In this document: positions 1-9,870 of the stretch, piece after piece
How the letters are laid out: the number at the start of each line of letters is the position of its first letter
Position numbering within the stretch: position 1 is the first letter of the stretch
Source: Palaemon carinicauda
Taxonomy: Eukaryota; Arthropoda; Malacostraca; Decapoda; Palaemonidae
DNA: 64,000 bases
Reading direction: 5' to 3'
Assembly (NCBI RefSeq): GCF_036898095.1
Contig: NC_090768.1
Coordinates: forward strand, 49,409,047-49,473,046
Notes under the pieces: model-generated
What the model saw: only the letters and a program-made list of their open reading frames with translations
What the model was told of the DNA's origin: nothing
Database searches by the model: none
Made by a program: the position numbers and the translations under genes

Positions 1-100
1 CTTCCAACTTTGCACCGCTCAGTTTCCGTAAAATTACATAACTCAGATTGGTTAGATATGACAGGAAAGTTTGGTTCTTCAATTCCAAAAGGCTTATACC
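1..100 (-). CDS. NGDN: Neuroguidin-like (Sas10/Utp3 family) exon 3, partial
   Basis: Reading leftwards from position 100, an acceptor ending in TTTTTGCAG is followed by an open frame of 33 codons that runs off the window. It begins GISLLELKNQTFLSYLTNLS and continues with a hydrophobic helix and LSGAKLE. This matches the conserved Sas10/Utp3 core of neuroguidin (family pattern GLSFLEVKxQLLLxYLxxLxxLIL). The phase is 0 and joins the phase-0 end of the exon at 41828-41971. Neuroguidin (yeast Lcp5) is a nucleolar protein of the small-subunit processome; in vertebrates it is also reported as an eIF4E-binding translation regulator. The family call is from recognition, without a database search. The exon's 3' end lies outside the window. 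Confidence 0.82.
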
Positions 101-130
101 CTGCAAAAATGTTATTTTCATTAGTAAAAT
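101..130 (-). promoter_or_regulatory. 3' splice site of NGDN exon 3, built partly from a DIRS tip
   Basis: In gene orientation the sequence is TTTTACTAATGAAAATAAC, then ATTTTTGCAG and the exon. The first part (130-111) is the outer tip of family 1 copy B; the last ten bases are host. The tip carries TACTAAT, a good match to the branch-point consensus, with its branch A about 20 nt before the AG. Use as a branch point is an inference. Confidence 0.55.
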
Positions 131-346
131 GACAAATTCGAAGATAATTTGTATTTTTCCTAACCATACAAACCTTAGCTATTTACAAAGGGTATTACTT
201 TTAGCGTAGCTGAAATGGCGAGCCATTAGAATTTAACGAGGGTGTATTACCCCCGCGCTAGTTAGCGGGGGGGTAGGGGAGTGGTAGCTAGCTACCCCTC
301 CTCCCCCTCACACACAGGTGAATACTCACTTTCACTTAGAGGTAGG
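131..346. repeat. Copy A 3' ITR
   Basis: Inverted match to 7816-7996, including the GC-rich stretch CCCCCGCGCTAGTTAGCGGGG and GTGAATACTCACTTTCACTT. Only the outermost 40 bases differ between the two ends, as is usual for DIRS ITRs. Confidence 0.85.
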
Positions 347-394
347 ACTTGTCTTGGGGGACAGGGCTGGCGGGCAAATATGTGTAAATAGCTA

Positions 395-485
395 AGGTTT
401 GTATGGTTAGGAAAAATACAAATTATCTTCGAATTTGTCATTTGTTCCGTAACCGAAATACAAACCACGCTATTTACAAAGGGTG
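395..485. repeat. Copy A internal complementary region (ICR)
   Basis: The first half (about 395-440) is the reverse complement of the left tip and the second half (about 441-485) that of the right tip, meeting at TTTGTCA-TTTGTTCC. In DIRS elements this segment is thought to template joining of the ends into a circle. Confidence 0.85.
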
Positions 486-489
486 ACTT

Positions 490-2220
490 ATCCCTTAGGA
501 AGGGTGGAAAGTCCCCAGCCATACTGGCTTTGGCTTTACCCGGGGACTCAGAATCCGAGTGAGTCGCACTCGAGAAAAGGAGTCCCTGCACCTCACAAGT
601 TCCTTGCACCGCAAGGAACCATGTGGCCTACGTAAGCTTGTGTGTGAAGGAAGAAGTGTGACCCGTCTTAGGCAGTTGACCTGGAGTTCCAGAAGGAACT
701 CTGGGTTAAGACGTTCCCAATACCACCTCGTCAGGGTATGGGGGACGCGACAGTATTGACTCAATACTCGGAACACAAGGAAGCATGGTTTACCTGCAGA
801 GGTTCGAGGTCAGCTATGCAGAGACCAGGATGCTGCTTCCCCGTAGAGGGGATGATGAAGAAAGAAGTAAGGGCCAGACATACTTCTTTCGTTCATGCAG
901 ACTAAAACCTGATAACAATGCCCTCAACCTTCTGCTACCTGTCCAAAAAGGAGCCTGAGGTTAGACCAGCTGTTGTGTAGCCACCACAGAGCGATAGAAA
1001 ACGTATCGAGACTCCTGTGGGTCACGCCCTGCAGGAAGCGGGCTGCGAAGGTCATCAGACGCTTCCAGACTCCAGCTTGTAGCACCTGCGTCACAGAGTA
1101 GTATTACTCGAAGGCGAGGGACGTTGCGATGTATCCAACATCGTGCTGTAGGGCGACGTGACGGGGGAGGGTCTGAAGACAGGTCGAGATGAATGTCCTT
1201 GAGTCCGGGCTGAAGAGGTATACTGGTGACTCTCCCCCCATGTCCTCCTTGTGTTCCCAAATCGGCTGCAACTGAGGCCAAACTGCAGCTGTTCCCAGCG
1301 CTAACCTCTCGATTCCTGTACTGGCAAGAAAGAGAAGGTCTTGGGACATCAGACACAGAATGGAGACTCAAAATCTTGAATGAATCGGACCGAAGGGTCG
1401 GGACCCTCAGATTCTGAGTCTAGCCAACAACTCAGGAGCGAGCCTGAATGTTGCCTTCCCCTCTTCCTTAGAAAGGGGGGGAGTAGTAAGAGACCAAGAA
1501 GATTGCTCACACACTGGCCGTGGCCAGAGTGAGCAGAAGACCCAGGGCGGAATACAATCCGAGGCCTGTCGTAAAAGGGTCTTGAGAAGATCTCTTAAAG
1601 GACTAAAAGTCCGAGCCATGCTCCAAGTTGGAGGTCTTCCTCCGACTAGGGCAGGGACGATCGTAGCTTCGCATGAGCGAGGATAGATCCAGCGGGCAGG
1701 AAAAAGTTATTCCTTTAAGCCTGAAGGTCAGGGAAAGGCTGAGCGACAGGCTTCATTGCCAAGAGCGGAAAGGAGTTTCCTCCCGCCGAAAGGCAATAAG
1801 ACCGTTATTGCTGGAGAAGAGGCCTCACGGGAAGAAGTATATCTCCCACGGCACCAACCACCTTAGACTCTTCACTTTGCCTGGGAGACCCCTGTGGATG
1901 ACTATCGCAGATGACGCGACCTCCGTACCGCGACTGTAGCGGGTTGTCTCTTCTAGAGGAGGAAGCGTAGTGTCTCCAGGCATGAAGCCGAAGCGACGCC
2001 CCGGTTCGGGAGAGATGTCGCAGTGTGGTTGCTTGAGTAGTCTGCGCCGTGGGAGAAGCTCTCCCGGGAGTTCCGTCAGGGGAAGCAGAGGGTCCAGAAA
2101 CCGTTCTGCACATAGTCCCAGTGGAGCTCTCCCATTGAAAGGTTGACAGACAACCTGGTTTTGTTGAGACCCATTGTCCGCAGACAAAAAGGAGGGAAGA
2201 CGCAGGCGTCGAAGTTGTCC
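490..2220 (-). pseudogene. Copy A 3' region (expected YR), no recognisable frame
   Basis: This stretch lies between the pol relic and the ICR, where a DIRS element carries its tyrosine recombinase. I see only short frames on both strands with no RHRY motifs. The assignment to YR is positional only. Confidence 0.3.
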
Positions 2221-3640
2221 CACCATCACCGGAATGCATCTTGCCAGAGTCTCGGGGTCTGAGACTGGGGGGAAAACTAGCGGAAGCTTGAGGTTCCAAG
2301 CTGTCGCGATCAGGTCCCCCAGACCAGCACTTGCTGGTTACCCAAGGTCAAAGACCCCTAGGTACACTCTCTCTATGAGGCTCTGCTCGGATAGTCTGAG
2401 AGAAACATTCCCCTGCCTGGAATGAGAGAGCCGATGGTGGAATTGAGAGAATCTCAATCATCCCGATATCTCTACTGCAAGATGTGAAGGTGTGAAAATG
2501 CGTCCCCTGCTGGTTAGCATGAAGTCGACACGCAACGGGGCGACTTGGCAGGAGCGGTAGGATCTGAAGAGGGGCCAGACTAAGGCCCTTAAGCCTGCCT
2601 GAATGATGGAGAGGTATCCTTCAGGTCTTGACCATAGGCCTGGACCGGAACATGCCCCCCCCCCCCCTTTCCTTTGACGAGTCCGAGAACCGCATCAAGA
2701 ATGTGGGGAAAGGACGAGAATATCCACTACCATCAAGAGGCTCCATAGGTCAACACCCATTGCAGGTTTAATAGTTCCGCTGGTCCCATAGGGCCAGGGA
2801 GTCCGGTTAAACATTGCCTGAAGCCACCGGAACTTGGATCGCCCCACATGGAACTTATCCTGAGGCGACCGTTCGGACTATAAACGGGTCAATGAGGAAA
2901 GAAGAACTAGGAAACGTTCCAAGGTAGGGCTGAAAACTCTGCTTGACTGAGAACAGGTACTGCGACTCTCCTCAGTCTTGCCACGGTGAACCGAAAGGAA
3001 GGCTCGGAGGATGTGGTAACAGAATCTGGCGTCCCCAGGTGGTCACCCATCCAAGTACCGACGTTGCTTAACCTCGCTGGACGGACGAGAAGCGGGGTTT
3101 CCAACGTGGTAAGGCGGTTGACTCAATATCATGGCCAGATACTCCAGATGTTGAGGCAGAGGAAGAGAAGGCTCCAAGCAAAATACCATGAGCCCACACT
3201 CATGGTCAGCATTCGGAAGCTTTTCCCGGCGCTGAAGAAGGTCGAAACCCGAGCCTACCGGAGTTGACCAGCCCTCCAAACAGCAGAGGAGGCGGAAGTC
3301 TGCACCTGAGCGGCCAAGAGGAAGGCAGGGAGAGTTCTCTGGGGAAACAAACCTGCTATGCCACGGCGGGATAGCCACACTGCATCATAAGCAGGAATAC
3401 TTGCAGTTTAGGCTGAATTCGACGAGCACCCTGGAAGATGGATGGAATGGAAACTGAAAGTACCCGTCCTTCCGATCCAGGGTTAAAGGAGTCCTGTCGC
3501 CTCGTTACCAGTCTGATCGATTCTGCTGGTCTACGCTGGCCGAAGTTTGTTCGACAAACTTGATCAGGGCTGAGAGGTCGACTATGGACGTCCCCTCTCA
3601 GATCCTTCCTTACAAGAAAGGATCGACTGAGGGGGCCGGG
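2220..3640 (-). pseudogene. Copy A reverse transcriptase-RNase H relic
   Basis: At nucleotide level 3410-3640 follows 46740-46890 of copy E. Shared landmarks are GATGGATGGA and GACAAACTTG.TCAG.GCTGAGAGGTCGA, which in E encode the RT segment around the LSALNKFV motif. Likewise 2225-2480 follows 45600-45850 of E (TTGGAATGCATCTTGCCA-type block), which encodes the end of RNase H. Many indels and stops break the frame. A 5S-like insertion lies between the two blocks. Confidence 0.55.
3022..3125 (-). pseudogene. 5S rRNA-like sequence inside copy A
   Basis: Read on plus, the segment CCCAGGTGGTCACCCATCC followed by AAGTAC, CGACGTTGCTTAACCTCGCT, GACGGACGAGAA and CCAACGTGGTA matches the reverse complement of eukaryotic 5S rRNA. 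Roughly ten bases are lost after AAGTAC. It includes the regions of the internal control boxes. It could be a 5S-derived SINE or a captured 5S gene. Copy E shows no equivalent at the matching place that I could find. Confidence 0.7.
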
Positions 3641-3784
3641 GGTGAAGCCGTCGATGATCCTAAGGAAGACCTTCGCCTAAGGTATGGATCATTCTGCCCA
3701 ACCGGGCAACTCTGCTGATGCTATGGCATAGAGGTTCAGAGACACTGAATTCGCTGACAGAGACGGCAGGCGCGATATCCTTGG

Positions 3785-5365
3785 CTACTCACAGAGATTG
3801 TGCGGGAATGGGCATCGGGAAGCTGTCATTCGGATGAGTAACCTTAAGCATCCTCCCAGCGAAAAAACCTGCAATCCTAGAGTTCGTGAACTCCTTTTAG
3901 GACTATGCCCCCCCGGGGGAGTCTCCCGTGCCATCTGTTCCTGACAGGAGGAAACTGCAGTTGGACACCTTGTCCCAGTTGTCGTAGCCGATAACTTAGG
4001 CCGACGTGGTTGAAAGAAAAGGGAGCTGGAGCCCTGCAGAGTCTGGAAGAAAGCGCCTTGGAGGAGTGAAACCGGAAGTCGATTTACTCCGCACAGCAGA
4101 TGTTTAAGTCTCTGTCCTTGGGCAAAGACAAAACTCTTCTCAAGGATGGAAGGGTGTCTGAGGTCGTTGACCTCCACAGATGAGACACCCGAAGGAAGCC
4201 TTCAGTCAGTGCGTCCAGATGGTACAACATCGAGCTTGTCCGCAAGTAGATACTTAACGACGAAAGGCCAAGGTGCCTGAGCTCGAGAGGAGGAAAGTAC
4301 CCTTGATCTTCCTGTAGCTTCCTTGAACCAAACCTCGGGCCGTAACCGAGGAGGGAAAGAACCTGGTAAGCTCCCAGAGGAAGAGGTAAGCAGTCACCCC
4401 TTGTCCGATGGAGAAATCTTCAACGGAAAGCCCCCCCGCCAAAAATCCTTCCAGGGCGGGAGAAGGAGAGAGTACTCGTGCAGGAGAGGGGACCCTCGAG
4501 ACCGACCTCTTGGGAACCAACTTCGCCCTGGGGGAAGTCACCACGAAGTCCACTCCTCTCTTTCTCTTCAGCGTAGGAGAGACAGCCGCTGGTTTGTTAC
4601 CCTGGCCGGTGAGTGCTGGTTTCATAAACCTCATTAACGCCCGTGCCAGCGGATCAAACCATGTCTGCTGCTCCAAGGACACAGAGTCCGAAATCCTCGC
4701 TAAGGTGAAAGGGATCGGGCGATCCTTTGGAGAGGACACGACGGTTCCTGCCTGAAAAGAAGGTGGGAAGAATGCTGTACTGACCTGTCTTCGTCCTGCA
4801 CTACCAACCTGTGCTTGGATGGAGGTGATCCCGAGTGCCGCCTAGGAGCACGCGTCCCTGCTGCTACCACCGGCTGTGGAATTCGCCGCGAACTATGGTC
4901 GCGCGAGGGCGAACGGTCGCGCAAAGGCGAATGGTCGCGCGGGCGCACAGGCGAGTGGTCGCGCGGGCGCACAGGCGAGTGGTCGCGCGGGCGCGCAGGC
5001 GAGTGGTCGCGCGGGCGCGCAGGCGAGCGGTCGTGAGGGCGCGCAGGCGAGCGGTCGCGAGGGCGCGCAGGCGAGCGATCGCGCGGGCGCGCAGGCGAGC
5101 GATCGCGCGGGCGAGCGATCGCGCGGGCGCGCAGGCGAGCGATCGCGCGGGCGCGCAGGCGAGCGATCGCGCGGGCGCGCAGGCGAATGGGCGTGACGGC
5201 GAGGGATCGTGCTGCCGCGTAGGTGAAGAAGATCGCTGGCGGTAAGCGATGGCGAGCAGCATGTGTAGGTGAATGATCGCGTGATAGGGTGCGATGGTGA
5301 TCAGCATCCGCAAGAGGGCGATCGTTCAGGGTTGTGCGATGAGGAGCAGCATGCGAAGCGGGCAA
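3785..5365 (-). pseudogene. Copy A gag-like relic with Arg/Ser-rich repeats
   Basis: Open minus-strand stretches remain at 5365-4700 (221 codons), 4739-4254 (161) and 4177-3785 (130), in different frames. The first is dominated by repeated RPRDRSPA octapeptides encoded by the 24-bp minisatellite, resembling an RS domain. The last has a segment LLQGAFFQTLQ that aligns with LWAGSFFKLLL in the gag region of copy E. The position upstream of RT supports gag. The function of the RS-like part is not known to me. Confidence 0.45.
4890..5200. repeat. Minisatellite, 24-bp unit
   Basis: About eleven copies of GCGCGGGCGCGCAGGCGAGCGATC with drift (AGTGGTC at the left, AGCGATC at the right). The unit is 8 codons and stays open in several frames; in sense it gives Arg/Ser-rich octapeptides. 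Confidence 0.9.
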
Positions 5366-5650
5366 TCGTTCAGGGTTGTGCGATGGCGAGCAGCATGCGC
5401 AGGTGAATGATCGCGTGAAAGGGTGCGATGGTGATCAGCATCCGCAAGAGGGCGATCGTTCAGGGTTGTGCGATGAGGAGCAGCATGCGAAGCGGGCAAT
5501 CGTTCAGGGTTGTGCGATGGCGAGCAGTATGCGCAGGTGAATGATCGCGTGAAAGGGTGCGATGGTGATCAGCATCCGCAAGAGGGCGATCGTTCAGGGT
5601 TGTGCGATGAGGAGCAGCATGCGAAGCGGGCAATCGTTCAGGGTTGTGCG
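5240..5650. repeat. Tandem repeat, about 134-bp unit, three copies
   Basis: The block GATGGCGAGCAGCATGCGCA ... GGGCAATCGTTCAGGGTTGT recurs starting near 5249, 5383 and 5517, almost unchanged. Confidence 0.85.
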
Positions 5651-5945
5651 ATGGCGATCAGCATCCGCAGTTGAGGGTCGCGCGATGGCGATCAGCATCC
5701 GCAGTTGAGGGTCGCGCGATGGCGATCAGCATCCGCAGTTGAGGGTCGCGCGATGGCGATCAGCATCCGCAGTTGAGGGTCGCGCGATGGCGATCAGCAT
5801 CCGCAGTTGAGGGTCGCGCGATGGCGATCAGCATCCGCAGTTGAGGGTCGCGCGATGGCGATCAGCATCCGCAGTTGAGGGTCGCGCGATGGCGATCAGC
5901 ATCTGCAGTTGAGGGTCGCGCGATGGCGATCAGCATCCGCAGTTG
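5650..5945. repeat. Minisatellite, 34-bp unit, about nine copies
   Basis: The unit GATGGCGATCAGCATCCGCA plus GTTGAGGGTCGCGC is repeated nearly perfectly; one copy has CATCTGCAG. The 34-bp length is not a codon multiple, so it shifts frame every unit. Confidence 0.9.
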
Positions 5946-6021
5946 AGCTAGTAGCTGGCGAACCATGTTCCTTCAGAAGTGTTGGAGAACGTTGGCGTGC
6001 CAGCTGTAACACACGTGGGCG

Positions 6022-6175
6022 ATCCGGAGATCGCTGGCGAGCTGATGATCGCTGGCGAGCTGATGATCGCTGACGAGCTGACGATCGCTGGCGAGCTGAT
6101 GATCGCTGACGAGCTGATGATCGCTGACGAGCTGATGATCGCTGACGAGCTGATGATCGCTGACGAGCAGAAGGC
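6022..6175. repeat. Minisatellite, 18-bp unit
   Basis: About eight copies of GATCGCTGACGAGCTGAT with GGC/GAC alternation. The unit is six codons. Confidence 0.9.
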
Positions 6176-6404
6176 TACGCGTGGAAGCCCGCGCAAAGAA
6201 GAAGAGTCCTTGACCCCGACCTGAACCTAAGTTCTAGATCGCGAGGGCGAACGTGGGCGCACAGGGCACGTAACAGGAACTGCAGGGAAGATCATCTTGA
6301 AAGCGCTGACGAACAGGAGAGCGCTGACGAACAGAAGGGCGCGCAGGGAAACCCTGACACGCAAGGGAAGAACCCCCGTGGGGGCAACCCTTTGCCCCGA
6401 AGGG

Positions 6405-6500
6405 ATCGTTGTCCGCCGGGAGACTGATGTCCGTCGGAAGACCGCTGTCCGTCGGGAAGACCGTTGTCCGTCGGGAAGACCGTTGCCCGTCGGAAGACGA
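6405..6500. repeat. Short tandem repeat, GTCCGTCGGGAAGACC type
   Basis: Four to five degenerate copies of an 18-19-bp unit containing CCGTCGG and GAAGACCG. Confidence 0.7.
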
Positions 6501-6504
6501 GATT

Positions 6505-7815
6505 AGACTGCTGTCCATCTGCACCAAGACGGAAGATCGAGAAAAAGAAGTTGTAGGCTGCAAACGGAGATTCAAAAAAGGCGCCTCAAGCACCCTTATA
6601 GGGAGATGAGAGGCCCTTACGACGAGGCGGACGGAGGGCCTTACGGCGAGGGAGGCCAACAGCAACAGCAACAGAAGAAACCTCCGAAGAGGAGTCTCTA
6701 TGAGTGTACTCTCTCGCGAACGAAAGAGAAACACTTCGTGGAAGAGACTGGTCAGCCAGTGACCTAAAAGGGGCAATCCTCCGAAGAGGAGATCCTGCAG
6801 TTGCCCAGCCCCTTGAGCGAAACTGCAGGTGCGACCGCTCAGCACCAAGAGCATAGTCGCACGAAAAAAAGGCAAGAGAAGAACCCCCCAAAAGAGGAAA
6901 AGCTCAAGCCTGGACAGGAAAAAACTTCCCTCGGAAGGAAAGTTATCCGCCCAAGGAGGCAAGCCTCCTGACTGTTCTAAAATGAACTGGAGAGCTGTCC
7001 GTCGACACGGGAGTACTACCAGTAGAAGGAGACACGCCCCTGACGACAATACAAGGGGGAGGCAGCAACAGCCGAATCCCCAGGACTCAACCAGACAGCT
7101 CACACCGTTGCCATATTACAGAAACGAACTAGATCGGTAACTGTAAAAAATAAAACAAATAATATTAGTACACATTCATTCCCCCGGGAAGGCTCCGAAG
7201 AGGAATCCCGAGGAAAAGGAACAAGAATTACACAATAGGCACGTGCCCTCACAACCACTTACACTCGCGGAAGGAGAGCTGTAACCAAAACAGAATTATA
7301 ACAATTATAATTATGTAACTATGTAATTATGTAATTTAAAAATGAATGAACACTAAAGAAAAAAACGAAAACCCCGAAAGGAATCGTTCTACAAGCTGAA
7401 AAATTAACAACTACAATTAGATTCATAAACTAATTGAGACAAAATGTACGGCGTAGCAACCCCACCCACACGGGAAGGAAGCTACAAGGGCGTAGTAAAA
7501 CATAGTAAAAGGGTGAACGACCTCAAGAGAGAGAGAGAGAGAAAGACCGAAGTCAAACTCGATCGCAACCCATAAAATTAGGCCGTGGTGGCCTAACTGC
7601 CGAGGCCTCCACGTAGATATCGTACACTACACACACACATCTGAAAAGGAAACTTACTTATTTCTATACTCAAATATATATACAAACATGAAAACATGTT
7701 TACATATATATTGAGTAAAAGAAAAGTAAGCGATTAAGTAAAGACAAAACAGACAATGGCTGCCAAGCGAGGACCAAGACAGAGACGTCTGTCACAGTCC
7801 GAGCCAAAAGTGAAA
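6505..7815 (-). other. Copy A 5' portion: gag start and leader, no clear gene
   Basis: This lies between the repeats and the 5' ITR. Open stretches on both strands (for example minus 7103-6234) are low-complexity and match nothing I recognise. A (GA)n tract lies near 7527-7543. From 7140 the DNA is AT-rich and looks like leader. Confidence 0.4.
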
Positions 7816-7996
7816 GTGAGTATTCACCTGTGTGTGAGGGGGAGGAGGGGTAGCTAGCTACCACTCCCCTACCCCCCCGCTAACTAGCGCGGGGGTAATA
7901 CACCCTCGTTAAATTCTAATGGCTCGCCATTTCAGCTACGCTAAAAGTAATACCCTTTGTAAATAGCGTGGTTTGTATTTCGGTTACGGAACAAAT
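7816..7996. repeat. Copy A 5' ITR
   Basis: Inverted partner of 131-346, with tip GGTTTGTATTTCGGTTACGG and ending AACAAAT. A related sequence ends copy E near 51151. Confidence 0.85.
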
Positions 7997-8175
7997 AAAT
8001 TTTTGAATATACTTACCCGATAATCATGTAGCTGTCAACTCTGTTGCCGACAGAAATCTACGGTCGGGATACGCCAGCGATCGCTATACAGGTGGGGGTG
8101 AACACCACAGCGCCATCTGTGGTCAGGTACTCCAGTACTTCTTGTCAACACCACCTCAATTTTTTCCTCGGTCCA
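7997..8175. repeat. Copy B 3' ITR
   Basis: Inverted match to 14541-14715 from CTTACCCGATAATCATGTAG to CTCAATTTTTTCCTC. Private variants of copy B (GACAGAAATCTACGGTCGGG, CTGTGGTCAGGTACTCCAGT) occur at both ends. Confidence 0.9.
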
Positions 8176-8211
8176 CTGGTTCTCTATGGGGAGGAAGGGT
8201 GGGTCAATTAA

Positions 8212-8304
8212 ATCATGATTATCGGGTAAGTATATTCAAAAATTTATTTTACTAATGAAAATAACATTTTTCAATATTAATCTTACCCGATAATCATGTA
8301 GCTG
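8212..8304. repeat. Copy B ICR
   Basis: The sequence runs CATGATTATCGGGTAAGTAT ... TTTATTTTACTAATGAAAATAAC ... CTTACCCGATAATCATG. It equals the reverse complements of the two element tips joined, flanked by an inverted GATAATCATG. It is intact here; in copy 3 the same place is split by copy C. Confidence 0.88.
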
Positions 8305-8690
8305 ATTCACACCCAGGGTGGTGGGTGGAGACCAGCATACATGTTAACAAAGAAGCTAAGTATCCCGTATTTTATTTTATTAGTTATTCAAAAATAACAT
8401 AAAATAAATAAGTACCTGGTAAGGAAGACGACTTGAACCATTACTCTGCCTTTATTAAGTACGTCTTCCTTACTGAGCGTAGCGGTCCTCTTAGGATGCT
8501 GAACGACTCTTAGGTGCTGAAGTATAAAGGGCTGCAACCCATACTAAAGGACCTCATCACAACCTTTAACCTCGGCGCTTCTCAAGAAAGAATTGACCAC
8601 CCGCCAAATCAACAAGGATGTGGAAGGCTTCTTAGCTGACCGTACAACCCATAAAAAGTATTCAAGAGAAAGGTTAAAAAGGTTATGGGA

Positions 8691-9870
8691 TTATGGGAAT
8701 GTAGTGGCTGAGCCCCCGCCTACTACTGCATTCGTTGCTACGAATGGTCCCAGGGTGTAGCAGTTCTCGTAAAGAGACTGGACATCTTTGAGATAGAATG
8801 ATGCGAACACTGACTTGCTTCTCCAATAGGTTGCATCCATAACACTCTGCAGAGAACGGTTCTGTTTGAGGGCCACTGAAGTAGCCACAGCTCTCACTTC
8901 ATGTGTCCTTACCTTCAGCAAAGCAAGGTCTTCTTCCGTCAGATGAGAATGTGCTTCCCTAATCAGGAGCCTGAATAGGTAAGAAACTGAGTTCTTAGAC
9001 CTTGGAAGAGAAGGCTTCTTGATAGCACACCATAAGGCTTCTGATTGTCCTCGTAAAGGTTATGACCTTTTTAGATAGTACCTAAGAGCTCTAACTGGGC
9101 AAAGTACTCTCTCCAGTTCGTCCCCCACCAAGTTGGATAGGCTTGGGATCTCGAACGACTTAGGCCAAGGACGTGAAGGAAGCTCGTTTTAGCAAAAAAC
9201 CGAGCTGCAAGGAACATGTAGCCGTTTCAGATGTGAAAACTATGTTCCTGCTGAAGGCGTGGATCTCACTTACTCTTTTAGCTGTTGTCAAGCACACGAG
9301 GAAAAGAGTTTTTAATGTGAGGTCCTTAAAAGAGGCTGATTGGAGAGGTTCAAATCTTGATGACATAAGGAACCTTAGGACCACGTCTAGATTCCAGCCT
9401 GGAGTGGACAACCGACGTTCCTTTGAGGTCTCAAAAGACCTAAGGAGGTCCTGTAGATCTTTGTTGGTGGAAAGATCCAAGCCTCTGTGGCGGAAAACCG
9501 CTGCCAACATACTTCTGTAACCCTTAATCGTAGGAGCTGAAAGGGATCTTACGTTCCTTAGATGTAACAGGAAGTCAGCAATCTGGGTTACAGTGGTACT
9601 GGATGAGGAAACTGCATTGGCCTTGTACCAGCTTCGGAAGACTTCCCCTTTAGACTGATAGACTCTGAGAGTGGATGTCCTCCTTGCTCTGGCAATCGCT
9701 CTGGCTGCCTCCTTCGAAAAGCCCCTAGCTCTTGAGAGTCTTTCGAAAGTCTGAAGGCAGTCAGACGAAGAGCGTGGAGGTTTGGATGTACCTTCTTTAC
9801 GTGAGGTAGACGTAGAAGGTCCACTCCTAGAGGAAGAGTCCTGGGAATGTCGACCAGCCATTGCAGTACC
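8691..9870 (-). pseudogene. Copy B tyrosine recombinase relic
   Basis: The frames give ARGFSKEAARAIARARR, a core-binding segment, then LTTAKRVSEIHAFS with the first catalytic Arg. After a frameshift near 9180 the C-terminal part (8921-8691) gives THEVRAVATSVA (His-x-x-Arg) and FASFYLKDV (catalytic Tyr). The R-H-R-Y set is therefore present but split over two frames. The recombinase would resolve and integrate the circular DNA. The N-terminal end is fused to pol by another indel near 9900. Confidence 0.8.

Larger units (their letters stand above)
131..7996 (-). mobile_element. DIRS family 2 copy A, inserted in the tip of copy B
   Basis: The tips are GACAAATTCGAAG (left) and GGTTACGGAACAAAT (right). 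A segment at 395-485 equals the reverse complement of left tip plus right tip, which fixes the ends. Deleting 131-7996 restores AGTAAAATAAATTTTTGAAT, the uninterrupted family 1 tip. The crossover lies in a shared AAAT and there is no target-site duplication, as expected for YR elements. The ICR lies near the left end, so sense is minus: gag about 7100-3785, pol about 3640-2220, YR region about 2220-490. All frames are broken. It is related to copy E at 45540-51151. Confidence 0.82.

Noticed and set aside
4835..5245. Plus-strand Arg/Ala-rich frames
   Set aside because: Other-frame readings of the 24-bp minisatellite; no conserved motif.
4890..6500. Regular repeats that might suggest a CRISPR array
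   Set aside because: The units are contiguous minisatellites without unique spacers, in a eukaryotic element.
6234..7103. Minus-strand 289-codon hydrophobic frame in copy A
   Set aside because: Leu-rich low-complexity product without motifs, partly over tandem repeats; not supported as a gene.
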